Positions 1-12,451 of a DNA stretch of 64,000 bases are shown here, piece by piece (position 1 is the first letter of the stretch; every line of letters starts with the position of its first letter). The position numbers and the translations under genes are program-made. Under the pieces are notes generated by a model. It worked only from the letters and a program-made list of their open reading frames with translations, was not told the origin of the DNA and did not search any database. The stretch is from Molossus alvarezi (lineage: Eukaryota; Chordata; Mammalia; Chiroptera; Molossidae): contig CM073893.1 of NCBI GenBank assembly GCA_037176705.1, positions 18,290,074-18,354,073 on the forward strand, in the 5' to 3' direction.

Positions 1-353
1 TCCGAGTCAACTGAACATAGGTATTGAAAGAAAAGTTATCTGTAAATAAAAAGTTACACTCTGTCTCAAGCAGGTAACGAAAAACTTCATCCATGCTTCG
101 TAGACTCCTTCCACAAGGGGTTTTATAACTCACGTGGAGTGCTGAAGAATGAGAGTTTGTCTTTGCATGTCGTCTTTGGAAGTGGCATGTAATTGGTAGC
201 TGCAGAGGGTTTTCTCCCTTGGTTAGTGGCATTTTTATCAGACAGGCACCAGAGCAATCATGACTTTGGTAAGATAAATTCAAAGATGATTCTTTTTCTC
301 TAAAGTCTGCAGCTTTATTTTCCAGAGGGAGAATTTCCTTATTTTTTGTAGAT
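1..353 (-). CDS. SETDB2: SETDB2 coding exon with start of the MBD (partial, runs off left edge)
   Basis: On the minus strand an acceptor (TTTTAAACAG at 354-363) is followed by 353 bases open to the window edge: one base completing a Leu codon, then 117 codons with no stop. The protein includes NKEILPLENK, DFREKESS, SYQSHDCSGAC, HFQRRHAKTNSHSSALHVSY, KTPCGRSLR and EVFRYLLETECNFLFTDNFS. These match human SETDB2; the stretch from about residue 155 is the methyl-CpG-binding domain. Relative to the human protein as I remember it, one residue is missing just before KGENPL (human NLKGENPL, here TKGENPL). The exon continues beyond position 1, as the corresponding human exon is long. Confidence 0.96.
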
Positions 354-539
354 CTGTTTAAAATTAATTATTTATTAGTACCTCAAATTTATAGTACAAT
401 TCTCCATTTTTAAAAAAACACTGCATGCTAATGTGGTAATTAGTTGCTATTATTTTCTTTTTAGAAAATAATAAAAATAAGCCAGACTCTGAAATAAACA
501 TTTTACTATGTTCTGCAGACATATAAAGGTATGCCTTGA

Positions 540-1310
540 GGGTTTTCTCTCGCCCTCTAGATATAACATATGTGGTGCTTTTTCCAGCACTTCTCCAACT
601 GGGTGTCTGGTAATTCAGTTTAATTCTGACACTATCTACCTGGAGTCGGTATCAGATCCCACAAGTTAAAGGGTTCAGTCCTACAAGACTGTCCCCATTT
701 CAGATGCAAAATACAAATCCCATGTACTCATACTTCTGACTGACCCTGGGTTCCCACGACTCCCTCCCTCAGGTTTGATAAATCTGTAGAAAGACTCACA
801 GAACTCAAGAAAGCAGTTTAATAACTATTATTAGTTTTTAATAAAAGATGGAACCCAGGAACAGCCAAATGGAAGTGATGCATAAAGCAGGATGAGTGGG
901 AGGGTGCATGGTAAGCCCTCTCCATGTGTCTCCCTTTCAGCACCACTGAGTGTTCACCAATCAGGAAGCTTCCAGAACCTTGTTTAGAGGTTTTATGGAG
1001 GTTTCATTACATAAGCATGACTGAGTAAATCACTGACCACTGATGATTATCTGAATCTCTAGCTGTTCTCTCCTCCCCAAAGGTTGGAATGTAGTGCTGA
1101 AAATTTTAAGTTTCTAATCAAGGTTTAGTCTTTCTGGCAACCAGTCCCCATACTGAAACTAAGCAGGAGCCCCTCACCAAGAATCATTTCATTAGCATGC
1201 CAAAGACACTCTTCTTACTCAGGAGGTTCCAAAGGTTTCAGAAGCTATGTGCCAGGCACTGAGACAAAGACCAACTATATTGCTATATCACAACCTAATT
1301 TCAGAATACT
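540..1310. repeat. Ancient LTR-like repeat
   Basis: The block ends with a run resembling old mammalian ERVL/MaLR-type LTR termini (GACAAAGACCAACTATATTG, then TATCACAACC) and carries other segments I associate with such LTRs. No terminal duplication is visible and divergence is high. The family and exact ends are not assigned. Confidence 0.4.
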
Positions 1311-1775
1311 CCAGAGAGGTGTGATTATAGCTGTAACATTTTCCTATAGCACCTAGCAAATTTAGAGTTAGAGCATGCATTCAATAAATAGGTGAGGAAG
1401 GTTACATCTTTAGGTATGCCTGAGTCAAGCCTTCTGCATACAAAAAAACAGTAAAGGCTAGCCCCAAAGTAATTCATTCACCAAGAATCTTTTACACTGT
1501 GTTTGCTTTCAACAACTGCTACCAAGTGAATTTTTTCCATAATATGTAATTCACCTGGCACAGTGATACATCTGAAAATGGTAAATTGATAGGAGAAAAT
1601 GGGCAGTTACTGATTTTAAGAAAATATCTGTGAAAGGATTCCATATGCATTTGGAACTCAGGTTTTAATTTTTCACAAAGAACCTCACTTTTGTTTGATG
1701 TAATATTTTCTATCTTTAGGTGCCTTTACTGAAAAAGTAATATAAGAATTTTAGAGATATTTTTATACTCACTAT

Positions 1776-1990
1776 ATAACTCAGCATGGTCTAATAGAAC
1801 TTCCTGCTCTGATGGAAATGTTCTATATCTGTGCTATCCAACTGGGTAGCTATCAGCCATGTGTAGCTGCTGAGCACTTTTAACTGTGGCTAGTGAACCA
1901 AAGAACTGAATTTTAAATTTTATTTAATTTTAATTAATTCAAATTTAAATAGCCATGTGTAGTGGCTACCATATTGAATGCATAGATATG
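1776..1990. repeat. Old non-autonomous DNA transposon (hAT-like)
   Basis: AT-rich core TTAAATTTTATTTAATTTTA flanked by two inverted-looking blocks containing AGCCATGTGTAG and GGCTACCATATTG. This is the layout of a common mammalian hAT-derived short element. The exact family name is uncertain. Confidence 0.5.
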
Positions 1991-2576
1991 AGGCTCTTCA
2001 TCCTTTTTCCAGTTGTATAGTAATCCTTTGCATAAATTCCATAGTTCATTTAATTAGTGCTTGCTCTGTTGTTTCCTTTCTTTTGCTATTATAAATCATG
2101 ATGTAATGAATAGCCTGTACATAACAATTTCATACATGTAAAGATGTCACTGCAGAATACATTCCCAGAAGTGGAAGTACTAGGTCTCAAGGTAAATGGA
2201 TTAGTAATTTTGTTAAGATTGTCAAATTGCTCTCCAGTGGGTAAGCCCCTCCAGCAATTTGTGAATGCCTGCTCCTATAGCTTCATAAATCAATGGCTCT
2301 TGATGCTTTTGGATTTCTGACAATCTAAAAGGCTAAAGGATATACATTTACTTATACATTTTTAAATGTTGGATGCATTTGTTTCCAATTTTTCTGTTAC
2401 TACTTTGATGAATATCCTCATACATAAATGCCTGACTAAATTTTGGATTATTACTTTAGTATACATTTCTTTAAGAGGAATTACTAGGTCAACAGGAATA
2501 TACACTAAAAAGTATTAATAAAACTTTAAAAATACACATAAGAGTCTATTTTTCTCATAAAAAAGACTAATATATT

Positions 2577-3176
2577 GGACACCTGTGGTACTTGTGAGAA
2601 CTGTAGAACTAACCTTTGGCACATAATGACTCTGTCTAAATCTCTGCACTAAGAGACAACCAAACTCTAGCAAGGCTTCTAGCAGCATAGAGCCTAGGAT
2701 GACCCCAGCCCCCTCCATAAAATGCCTGCCTGAGATGGCTACCGGGAAAGCTCAAGGTTACCAGGAGGATTTACTGTTTCTAGTCAACAACTGAAGGTAA
2801 ACAAATCCCTCATCTTCCTTTCTTACAGCATTTACTAAAATGGGCTTACAATTGTGAATCATTCCTCCTTCCTTCTGAGAGGTATATGTATCTCCTACAA
2901 CTCAGGAGTGTGTTTCTCAAGGACTTGAAAGCCATTCCCTTGAAAGGTAATTAGCGGGAAGGATAGGGCCTCTGTCTTCCAGTTTCTGTGGGAGGACAGA
3001 CTCCTAACTTCAAAAATTGCTAGCTAGTACACACAGCCGGCCTCAAGGGTACTCACACTCATCAAACCCTTGTAATTCTTTACTTGGGCCCTGCTCTTCC
3101 TCCTTCCTTCATTCCCTTACGTGACTGTGTTTCTAAACCCTCTTTTTAGCTTAATAAAGTTAAAGTTGAATCATAG
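2577..3176 (+). repeat. Possible old solo LTR
   Basis: Roughly 600 bp with low-complexity CT blocks and a 3' segment CTTAATAAAGTTAAAGTTG carrying AATAAA, as in retroviral LTR 3' ends. No convincing target-site duplication or TG/CA pair was found, so this stays tentative. Confidence 0.3.
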
Positions 3177-3400
3177 ATTTTTTTTTTAGGTAGATAAGAT
3201 TATCTACAAATAATCTAATTTTGTACATTTTAATAATCATATTTTCTTCAATTGTCTATTGTACTGGATAGAATTACTTTAAAATATTAAATAACAATTA
3301 TGATAGCAAGCATTTCTGTTTTAATCTAACTTAATGGAAATGCCTTTAGAGTTGCATCAATACATAGAATGTAGATATTGGTTAAAAAAATACATTCTCA

Positions 3401-3650
3401 CCCTGACTGGTTTGGCTCAGCGGTTAGAGTGCCAGCCCACGGACCAGAGAGACTCGGGTTCGGTTCCCACTAAGGACTCGTACCTCAGTTACAGTTTGTC
3501 CCCCTGCCCTGGCTGGGGTCGTGAGGGTGGCAACCAGTCGATGTGTCTCTCTCATATAGATGTTTCTCTCTCTCTTCCTCCCTCTTTCCTTCCCGCTCTA
3601 TCTGAAGATAAGTGCGAAAATGTCCTCAGGTGAGGATAAAAAAAAAAAAA
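3401..3650 (+). mobile_element. Ves SINE, long form (type A)
   Basis: Reference description for the SINEs below. The head is tRNA-derived (TTTGGCTCAGCGGTTAGAG resembles box A, GGGTTCGGTTCCC box B). It is followed by a unique body ending in a CT-rich run and a tail after TCCTCAGGTGAGGAT. I call this long form, with CTAAGGGCACGTACC and TCCTCGGGTGAGGAT motifs, type A. A shorter form with GTGTGGCTCAGTTGGTTGAG and an AAAATCAATAAAAA tail is type B. Mixed copies ending AAAATCAATGGAAAAATATCC are type A'. Confidence 0.88.
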
Positions 3651-3682
3651 ATTCTCTATCACATTAAAAAAAGTATTCTTCA

Positions 3683-3881
3683 CCCTGGCCTTTGTTGCTC
3701 AGTTGGTTGAGCAATATCCCATGCACCAAGAGGTGATAGGTTTCATTACCGATTAGGACACATGCCCAGGTCTCAGGCTCAATCCCCAGTAGGGAGCATG
3801 CAGGAGGCAGCCGATTGATGTCTCTCATGGATGTTTCTGTCTCTCCCTCTTTAAAAATCAATAAAAATATATTTTAAAAAA
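3683..3881 (+). mobile_element. Ves SINE, short form (type B)
   Basis: Head TTTGTTGCTCAGTTGGTTGAG, body with CATGCAGGAGGCAGCCGATT, tail AAAAATCAATAAAAATATA. It lies 30 bp downstream of the previous SINE in the same orientation. Confidence 0.85.
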
Positions 3882-3939
3882 ATAGTTCTTCTATTTCTCA
3901 TAGCTAGTATTGACTTTTTAAAATCTTGGGCATTTCTTT

Positions 3940-4151
3940 TTTTTTCTTTTTAAGATTTTTTAATTGATTTTGAGAGAGAAAAGGAGGGAAAGAGAGTGAG
4001 AAACACCGATGTGAAAGCAAAACATTGATCCTGTACATCCCCACTGAGGATCAAGCCCGAAACCCAGGCATGTGCCCCCCCGCCCCAACCAGGAATTGAA
4101 CTGGCAACCTTTCAGTGCACAGGATGACACCCAACCAAACCACACTGGCCA
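3940..4151 (-). mobile_element. Ves SINE, type B
   Basis: Minus-strand head at the right end (GGCCAGTGTGGTTTGGTTGG), poly-T side at 3940-3962. Confidence 0.82.
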
Positions 4152-4167
4152 AGACTGGGCATTTCTT

Positions 4168-4433
4168 GTTTTTTAAAATCCTCATCTGAGGATATTTTTC
4201 TATTTATCTTCAGACAAAGTTGGAAGGAGGGAGGGAGGGAGGGAAGAAGGGAGGAAGGAGGGGGGGGGGAGAGAGAGAGCGAGCGAGCCACACTGACTGG
4301 CTGTCTTCTGCATGACCCGACCCAGGCCAGGGTCGAACTGCAACCAAGGTACATACCCTTGACTGGAATCGGACCTTCGACTCATGGTCCATGGGCTGAT
4401 GCTCTAACCACTGAGCCAAACTGGCCAGGGCAG
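4168..4433 (-). mobile_element. Ves SINE, type A, with target-site duplication
   Basis: Flanked by perfect 15-bp direct repeats GACTGGGCATTTCTT at 4153-4167 and 4434-4448. It contains a G/GGGA-rich simple run at 4226-4275 (the CT block on the other strand). Confidence 0.92.
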
Positions 4434-5260
4434 GACTGGGCATTTCTTAAGAAAAGCCTTTTATTCCCGAGGTCTACTTCTGTAAAATAATAGATTTTCT
4501 AATACTAAATCATTCTTGCTTGACTAGTATAAATTCTACTTGGTCATTTCATTCTTTTAATATTTCTCTGGATTAGAATTGTAAAATTTTATTTAGAATC
4601 TCTGTATCCATAATAGTGGTAGTATTTAAACATTTTGGGGCCATGAACTATTTAGATAATCTAATGAAAGCTATAAACTCTCTCCCTAGAAATATACTAT
4701 TAATATAAAAATTTGCATATCATTCAGGTGCTGCATAGCTCCTAGTTTAAGGATTCATCTTTATTATAATTAACTCTATACTTTGATGATTTCCATGCTA
4801 TTGCCACTTCTTAATACTGTCTTTTCCAATCCTAAATTCTTCATTCTGAATCATCTTTTGGTTAGCAAAAGGATGTTTGAAAAGTGTTCCAAAATGATAT
4901 GTGGACGGTATATTTTCTGAGCTTTTGGGAGTAGCCTGCTTTTTGTTATTTTACTGTTGTTGTTGTTTTTGTTTCTGTCTTGATACTTGTAAGGTATTTA
5001 ACCTTTAAGACTGATACAAAAACTTTTTTTAACCAATATTAATCTATGTCTAATTTTCATTACTGTGGTACTTGGTGAAGCCTTTTACCTCCAGACTTGA
5101 TAGTTTCTCATACTCAGAAGTTATCTTGTTTGATTATAGCTTCTGCTTCATTTATTCTAGCTTCTGAAATTTTGTTTATTTGCTTGTTTTAGTTCAGAAA
5201 AAAATATGGCAGATTTTTCCACAAGAAATGCTTTTGTAGTACTGCTTGCATTCATTTTTT

Positions 5261-5481
5261 TTTTTTTTCATTTTTTGTTCAGATAAAGTGGGAGGGAGAG
5301 AGGAAGAGAGAGAGAGAGAGAAACATCGACGTGAAAGGGACACATCGAGTGGCTGCCACCCGCACGACCAACCAGGGCCGGGGGCAAACTGCAACCGAGG
5401 TACGTGCCCTTAGCGGGAACTGAACCTGGGCCTCTCTGGAACGCAGGCCGATGCTCTAACCGCTGAGCCAAACCAGCCAGG
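5261..5481 (-). mobile_element. Ves SINE, type A, with target-site duplication
   Basis: Perfect 17-bp direct repeats GCTTGCATTCATTTTTT at 5244-5260 and 5482-5498. Confidence 0.92.
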
Positions 5482-5814
5482 GCTTGCATTCATTTTTTAA
5501 ATATACTGAAAATGTCTACATTTTATAATTATAAAGCTACCACATTTTTAAATGGAAAAGACATGTATTTTCATTTTCTAGTTGCTAAAGCAATTTTGAG
5601 TCCAGGTTTAGATTTCCTTCATTGGCGCTGTGAGCAGCAGCATAGTGTCCCTAATCCTACCACCTTTGCTTAAAGTTCTTTTCTTTTTTTCTCTATTAAG
5701 AAAGGGAATTAATTATAGTGTTTAGAAGTTCTTACATTTTCTAAAGAACACTATAACATGGATAATGGTGAAAACATTTCTATAGTGTTCACTGGACTTA
5801 TTGGTTTTCTGTTA

Positions 5815-5911
5815 CTTGCAACCCAGGTTGCAAGCCCTTGATCAGAATCGAACTCATGACCCTCTGGTGTGAGGGCCAATGCTCCAACCACTAAGCCATG
5901 TTGGCCAGGGC
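5815..5911 (-). mobile_element. Truncated Ves SINE head
   Basis: Only the tRNA-like half is present (ends GCCATGTTGGCCAGGG). It is immediately followed by another SINE of the same orientation whose target duplication overlaps its end. Confidence 0.75.
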
Positions 5912-5927
5912 TGTTAGGAGCTTTTTT

Positions 5928-6154
5928 TTTAAAAAAATCCTCACCGAAGGACACTTTTCCATTTACCTTCAGATAGAGCGGAAAGGGTGAGGTAGGGGAG
6001 GGAGAGGAACATGGACATGAGAGAGAGACATCAATTGGTTGCCTCCCACATGACCCCAACCAGGGCCAGGACCTCCGAGGTACGTGCCCATGACCCTGTG
6101 ACTCTTTGGTTCACTGGTCAACGCACTAACTGCTGAGACAAACCAGCCAGGGCA
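5928..6154 (-). mobile_element. Ves SINE, type A, with target-site duplication
   Basis: Flanks read GCTGTTAGGAGCTTTTT (about 5910) and GCTGTTAGTAGCTTTTT (about 6155), one mismatch. Confidence 0.85.
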
Positions 6155-7225
6155 GCTGTTAGTAGCTTTTTAAAGAACACTAATTACTCATTACTCTCTT
6201 CTTCTTCTCATCCATTTGTCCTTTTTGTCTACATTTTAGATGATCTTAAAAATCCCAGATTACACCTTTAATCTCAACATGTGACTTTCACAATGAATAC
6301 TTTCTTAAAAGAAAGGCTGGGGTAAAATGGATTCCTGTGCTACTATTTATAATAGGAAATATTTGAAACAACCTTCTCCACTCTTGATGGAATAAAGAGA
6401 AGGTAGTATTTTCACATTATGAAAAACCAAATTAAGAGTTAAAGGGAATGCAATAGATCTATAAACAGCAGCATGGCTAGATTGATTTTAGTAATTAAAA
6501 ATTATTAAAATTAATATTGGTTAAAAAAAAAAGCTTTAGTATCAATCTCTCAAAACTAATACTAAGTAAAACAAGAAGGTACATGTATGAATATTTATGT
6601 AAAATTTTAAGATGGTAAGTAACAACACTATATAGTATTTATGGCCATATAAATATTATAAAATGAACTAGAAAAATAATTGGTGATAGTGATTGCTTCT
6701 AAAGTGCAGAGGGGAACACATGTTGTCACGGTGGGAAATTAGGTATGGTTCAAAGACTATACTGTCGTATTTTCTTTTTATGAAAAGAGACTGGTAAGAG
6801 CCTGAGCAGAATCAAAGAGAGAGAATTCATGGACATGGACAAATATGGTGACTGTGGGGTGGGGGATGGATATGGAGGAAGGCAAAGGGGGTACAAATGG
6901 GGATGGAAAAAAAAGAGATTGGAGGCAAATGAAAGGTTAAAAGCTGTTAATTCTGGATGGTGTTAAGTATGGGTTTTTGCTATTACCTTTATGTACTATT
7001 TTCAAGCTTTAAAATTTCTTGAAAAGACAGCAAGAAACACTGGATGAAAATGTAACTAAAAGATTAATGTAAATCCATCACTACCCATGGACTATAATGC
7101 ATTAAAAATGATAGGGAAAAATGAGGTATGGTTGTTTACTCTTAAATAATTTCAGTCTGTTTTAGTATTGGGAGTATATTCCACAGTAAAAATTATATCC
7201 TGTAATGCACCTTTTGTTTTACCTT

Positions 7226-7467
7226 TTTTTTTTTTATCCTCACCCGAGGATATTCTTCCATTTTTTTGTACAGATAAAGTGGGAGAGAGAGGAAGGACAG
7301 AGAGAGAAACATTGACGTGAAGGGACACATCGAGTGGCTGCCACCCGCACGACCAACCAGGGCCGGGGACAAACTGCAACCGAAGTACGTGCCCTTAGCG
7401 GGAACCGAACCCGGGTCTCTCCGGACTGCAGGCCGACGCTCTAACCGCTGAGCCAAACTGGCCAGGG
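7226..7467 (-). mobile_element. Ves SINE, type A
   Basis: Very close to the type A consensus (CAGGCCGACGCTCTAACCGC near the right end). Short flanking repeat TGTTTTAC on both sides. Confidence 0.88.
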
Positions 7468-8876
7468 CTGTTTTACTCTTTAATTTAACTTCTGTTTTCT
7501 TTAGCCTAGTCCACTTTAGTCATTGTTTTTATTCATTTATTTATTTTGGTAGCTTGTATTTTCTCATTTTTAAAAGCCTCTGCCTGGAATTGCTTTTTCC
7601 CTATTATTAAGTGCCACGTTCCTTCCTATCACCTTTTCTTATAAAGCATAACAGTATACTCTGAACTGTGGGCACTTCTGTTTGTCTACCTGAGATACAC
7701 CTCCCCTTTGTTTCATTCATTATTCTCTATAATAAATTCTCTTAGGCTCTCATGGATTTTTGTTCTTTGTTATGATATAGGCTACTTCTGAAGTAAGTTA
7801 TACATACACCTACAGTGAATGTTACATTTCCATTTTCAACTTGCCTTAACCAAATAAATTATGTTTCTCACTAGTTTCTGTGGCATCTTTCTCTCCAAAT
7901 CTCATTATGGGATTTCCCCTATTTTAACTATGATCTGTTTCTGTTTCGTTTTTTTTGGTGGGGAGGGGATATGAAATACCAACTTGATAACTCAAAAGGT
8001 TCATTTCTGAATATGAAGGGATTAACCTAGGGTATATGTGAGAGAGAAGATTATCTAGGTTATCCCTGGTTCTTAAATAATAAAGAATTATATAGATTAC
8101 AGTTTACAATGTATTTTCACATAATTTCGTGTGATAGTAAATACAGCTCCATGTTTGTTTTTACTGAAATATTATACAATTAAAATAATTTGGACTAAAA
8201 TTTATAATAATAAACATGCTGGTAAAATCTATAATTTGGAATTTAGGATTTTAAGAAAATTAGCCAACCTGGCTCAAAGTAGTCTTTGGTGACTATAATT
8301 TAATAAAAATTAAGAGAGAAATATCTTTTTATATTTAAGAAAAGTTAGAAAATAAGCAATAAAACATGGTAATGAAAATCTTAGAAAATCTTTTCTTATC
8401 TGTGCCTCATTTCATAAAATAAATGAAAAAAAAAATCAACTTACTACAAAAGTCTCAGAAGCAGAGTAATCTAATTTCAGTCCCATTTTATGGGGAGGAA
8501 GGTTAACTTTCTTGTATATATGAAAATGCATCACTGGAAGAAGCAAAAACAAAAATAAAGAAAACTAATCCTATGACTAGCGTCGTAAAACTAGTTACTA
8601 ACTTTCTAAAAATACAAAAATGCTGGAGGCAAACAAAGAATAAGTAGGTAAGTATGGTTACTGGTATCTGTATCTGTTTGCCTGCCTCTGGGCAGGCATC
8701 TCAGTTTGTATGTGACTTGAGAACTGTTTTGTCATTAGACACCTTGGACTATAAGGCAAAGAAAGCATGGCTTCAGAGATTGCCAACTGGTTTCCTAGCT
8801 TTTGGAAAATCTGAGGCAAAAAGCAATTTTATCCCTTATGACCTTTGATGGGCATACTTTAAGAAATGAATGTAAG

Positions 8877-9092
8877 CTCTGGCCAGTGTGGCTCAGTTGG
8901 TTGTGCATCGTCCCCGTGCACCAAGAGGCTGCCGGTTTGATTCCTGGTCAGGGCACATATCCAGCTTGTGAGTTCTATCCCTGGCCGGGGTGTGTGCTGG
9001 AGGCAACCAACCAATGTTTCTCTCTCACACAGATACTTTCCTCTCTCTCTCCCTCTCCCTCTAAAATCAATAAAAACACATTTAAAATAAAA
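8877..9092 (+). mobile_element. Ves SINE, type B, with target-site duplication
   Basis: Flanks AAATGAATGTAA on both sides. Tail AAAATCAATAAAAACACATT. Confidence 0.87.
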
Positions 9093-9502
9093 TAAATGAA
9101 TGTAAACTATATTCATCTTAAAGACTGTAAAAGAAACATTTTTTTTCTCTTTTCTGCTCAGTCCCTTCTTTCGTCATCCTCTTCGGAAAGATGGCCGTTA
9201 TAATTTTAGTGTAGGCAAATCTGTTGGATCATGTATTCATACTAAGCTATTTATAGTCTCTCTTAAACATTTATATTGATATAAAAAATATCATGAGGTA
9301 ACACTCACAGTATAAGATCATATAGTGTTTAGCTGGGGCAGATTATGTGAGACTATTTGGGATCAGGAGAAGCAATTGATACCATATAGAGATAAGTCGA
9401 TCTCAACAATGTGGACTTTCAGGTATGGCTTTTCCAGTTTTAATTCTAGTCCTTATATGGCCTGCTGTGTTAGTTTCTGTTCTTGAACACCTATTTTATT
9501 TA

Positions 9503-9600
9503 TATATGTGTGTTTGTGTGTGTGTGTATATATGTGTACATGTAGTTCAGCTGTGTGTGTATTGGTGTTTAGAAAAATACGCTCATTTGGGTGTTTATGT
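9503..9600 (+). repeat. Imperfect TG/TATG-rich simple repeat
   Basis: TGTGTGTTTGTGTGTGTGTG followed by degenerate TATG and TGTG runs. Confidence 0.7.
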
Positions 9601-9850
9601 GCATGTGATATGAAAAGCCAGATGGCTTAAATTCAAACCTGGGTCTTTTAGCAGTGGGGCAAAAGCCCACTTTCACCATGTGTGTTAGTCAAAGCTACAC
9701 ACCTGGTATATCTCTAATGAATTCCACTGTCTGTGTGTTCCTAACAAACTAAAGTACTTAATTAAGAAAAAGAATTGAGCCACGTTTCCTAACATCACAA
9801 AAGTAGGTATCTTTGTAAAAGAATTGTCATTGGAATAAATTTGTTTTGTT

Positions 9851-10021
9851 TTTTAAAGTTTTTTATTGATTTTTAGACAGAGAGGAAGGGAGAGGGAGAG
9901 AAACGTCAATGTGACAGCAAACATCAATTGGCTGCCTCCTGCACACCCTCTACTGGGGATCAACCAGCAACCCTTCAGTGCATGGGACAACACCCAACAA
10001 ACCGAGCCACAATAGCCAGGG
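9851..10021 (-). mobile_element. Ves SINE, type B
   Basis: Shortened body. Flanks AATTTGTTTT-like on both sides (9837 and 10024). Confidence 0.8.
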
Positions 10022-10627
10022 CTAAATTTGTTTTTATATGTACCTATGTCACTGCTCACTTATATGGAGTGGAAATTAAATTAAACTCAATAAAATAAAG
10101 CTAGTTTCCTATCAAACCTAAGATTTTCACTCTGGTTTGTCATTGACAAATTATATGACACTGAAAAATTCAGCTGGGGTTGAGAACCTGTGGCTTAAGA
10201 AGTTCACCATTTAGTTTGCCAGTTTATCTATGTGATTACTGGCCTGCTAGAGGTTTAGTTACTAAAATCAAAACAAATAATAAACTCATGCTCTGCAGAG
10301 GAAATACAAAATAATTATTTAAACACAATTCTGGTCAAGAATAAAATGTAGCCTTAGAATTTGTAATGGCTAAGAAAGAAAATCCTGAACCTAATTAGAC
10401 ATGTGCCTTCACATGAAAAGATCTCAGTCAAGCTATGTTTGAAATAAGAAGACAATCTTTTGGGAAAAGACTGTATAAAGTTAACTGATAACAGAGAGAA
10501 GGGGAAGCTCAAAAACAACTTGCCTTTGTCTTTACTATCTATAACTATCACTGCTGACCTCAAGTTGTAAAGACCAGACAAAAATGAAAAGAAACAGAAG
10601 TCTGTGACAGTTAAAAAGGGGTCCTAA

Positions 10628-11827
10628 TGCCAACTTACACCATACACAAGAATAAACTCAAAATGAATAAAAGACTTAAATATGACTCGTGAATCCATAA
10701 ACATTCTAGAAGAATATGCAAGCAACAAAATTTCAGACATCATACGCAGCAGAATTTTCACTGATACAACACCTAACACAAGAAAAACAAAGGAAAAAAT
10801 GAACACATGGGACTACATCAAACTAAAAAGCTTCTGCACAGCAAAAGAAACAACCATCAAAACGGAAAGGGAATCCACTGTATGGGAGAGCATAACTGCC
10901 AATGATGCATCAGATCAGGGGTTAATTTCCAAAATATATAAAGCACTTATACAACTCAACCAAAAAAGACAAAGAACCCAATTAAAAAATGGGCAGAGGA
11001 CCTAAATAGACACCTCTCCAAACAGGACATACAAATAGCCAAGAGACATATGAAAAAATGCTCAGCGGCACTAATCATCAGAGAGATGCAAATTAAAACA
11101 ACAATGAGTTAGCACCTCACACTTGTCAGAATGGCTGCCATCAACAAATCAAACAACAAGTGCTGGCGAGGGTGTGGAGAAAAGAGAACTCTAGTACACT
11201 GCTGGTGGGAATGCAGACTGGTGCAGTCACTATGGAAAACACTATGTTACCTCAAAAAATTAAAAATTGAACTGCTATTTGACCCAGTGATCCCACTTCT
11301 AGGAATATACCCTAAGAAGCCTGAAACACCAATCAGAAACAATATATGTATCCCTATGTTCACAGCAGCACTATTTACAGTAGCTAAGATCTGGAAACAG
11401 CCCAAGTGTCCATCAGTAGACGAATGGATAAAAAAAGCTGTGGTACATATATACAATGGAGTACTATGCAGCTGTAAGAAAGAAAGATCTCGTATCCTTT
11501 GAGATGACATGGAGGGACCTGGAAAGTATTATCCTAAACAAAATACGCCAAGCAAAGACAAATATCACATGATCTCTCATTTATTTGTGGAATACAATGA
11601 ACAAAACAAACTGATGAACAGAGACATAGAAGTAGGGTACAGACTGACAATCTTCAGAAAAGGGAGTGGGGTGGGGGAGAGACAAACCACAGAACTTATA
11701 TGCTTGTATGCATAACTGATGGACATAGACAACAAAGCTGGGGATGGAACAGGGGTGGGGGGAAGGGAGGAGGGTGTCAAAGGGGGAAAAAGGAGAAACA
11801 TCTGTAACAAAAATAAATCAATAAAAT

Positions 11828-11865
<38 letters not shown>
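10628..11865 (+). mobile_element. 5'-truncated LINE-1 (ORF2 C-terminus and 3' UTR)
   Basis: The 5' break falls inside ORF2. Fragments of the ORF2 C-terminal region are readable at 10682-11005 ([20 protein letters not shown], then [20 protein letters not shown]) and 11131-11502 ([33 protein letters not shown]). The frame is broken between them, so it is not functional. A G-rich 3' UTR follows, then an AATAAA-rich end and a CA repeat. Target duplications AAAGGGGTCCTAA (10615-10627) and AAAGGGTCCTAA (11866-11877) differ by one G. The insertion is antisense to SETDB2. Confidence 0.92.

Positions 11866-11866
<1 letters not shown>
11831..11866. repeat. (CA)18 microsatellite at the L1 3' end
   Basis: An uninterrupted CA run that replaces or follows the L1 poly-A tail. 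Confidence 0.95.
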
Positions 11867-11868
<2 letters not shown>

Positions 11869-11989
11869 GGGTCCTAAGACGTTGCTTTATTTAAATAAAT
11901 TTATGACTCTAGGCCCAAATAAATAAAACCTCAAGGTCTTGACAAAAATTTAAATAAAAATGAAAAACGAAAAAAGATTGCCCTGATTA

Positions 11990-12207
11990 AAAAAAATTTT
12001 TTTCCTTTATTTATTTTAGAGAAAAAGGAAGGGAGAGGGAGAGAAAGATGGAAACATCAATGAGAGAGAACATCCACTGGCCACCTCCTGCATGATCCAC
12101 ATTGGGGATTTGGCCCATAACCTGGGCATGTGCCCTGACTGGGAATTGAACTGGTGACCTCATGGAGAATGGGTCAATGCTCAAACACTAAGCCACACCG
12201 GCCGGGC
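11990..12207 (-). mobile_element. Ves SINE, type B
   Basis: Head at the right end reads GCCCGGCCGGTGTGGCTTAG on the minus strand. Body and CT block are degraded. Confidence 0.82.
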
Positions 12208-12451
12208 TGCTTTGATTTTTTTTAAAGAAAGAGAACATTACAGCTCTGATCCATTTGGCTCAGGGATTAGAGCAGACCAAAGGGTTTTGATTTCGATTCC
12301 TGGTCAAGGGCATGTGCCTGGTTTGCAGGTTTGATCCCCAGCTGGTTGGGGTCGTAAGGAAGGCAACCAATAGATGTGTATCTCTCACAATGATGTTTCT
12401 CTCTCTCCTCGTTCTCCTCTATCTAAAAATCAGTGGGAAAATATCCTTGGG

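Noticed and set aside
7193..7456. Recurring small proteins with AQRLERRPAVRRDPGSVPAKG (also at 25138, 41293, 55974 and others)
   Set aside because: They are translations of the tRNA-like head and body of type A Ves SINEs, seen wherever a near-consensus copy lies; no gene.
10682..11005. 107-codon frame as a host gene
   Set aside because: It is L1 ORF2 C-terminal sequence inside an insertion with target duplications.
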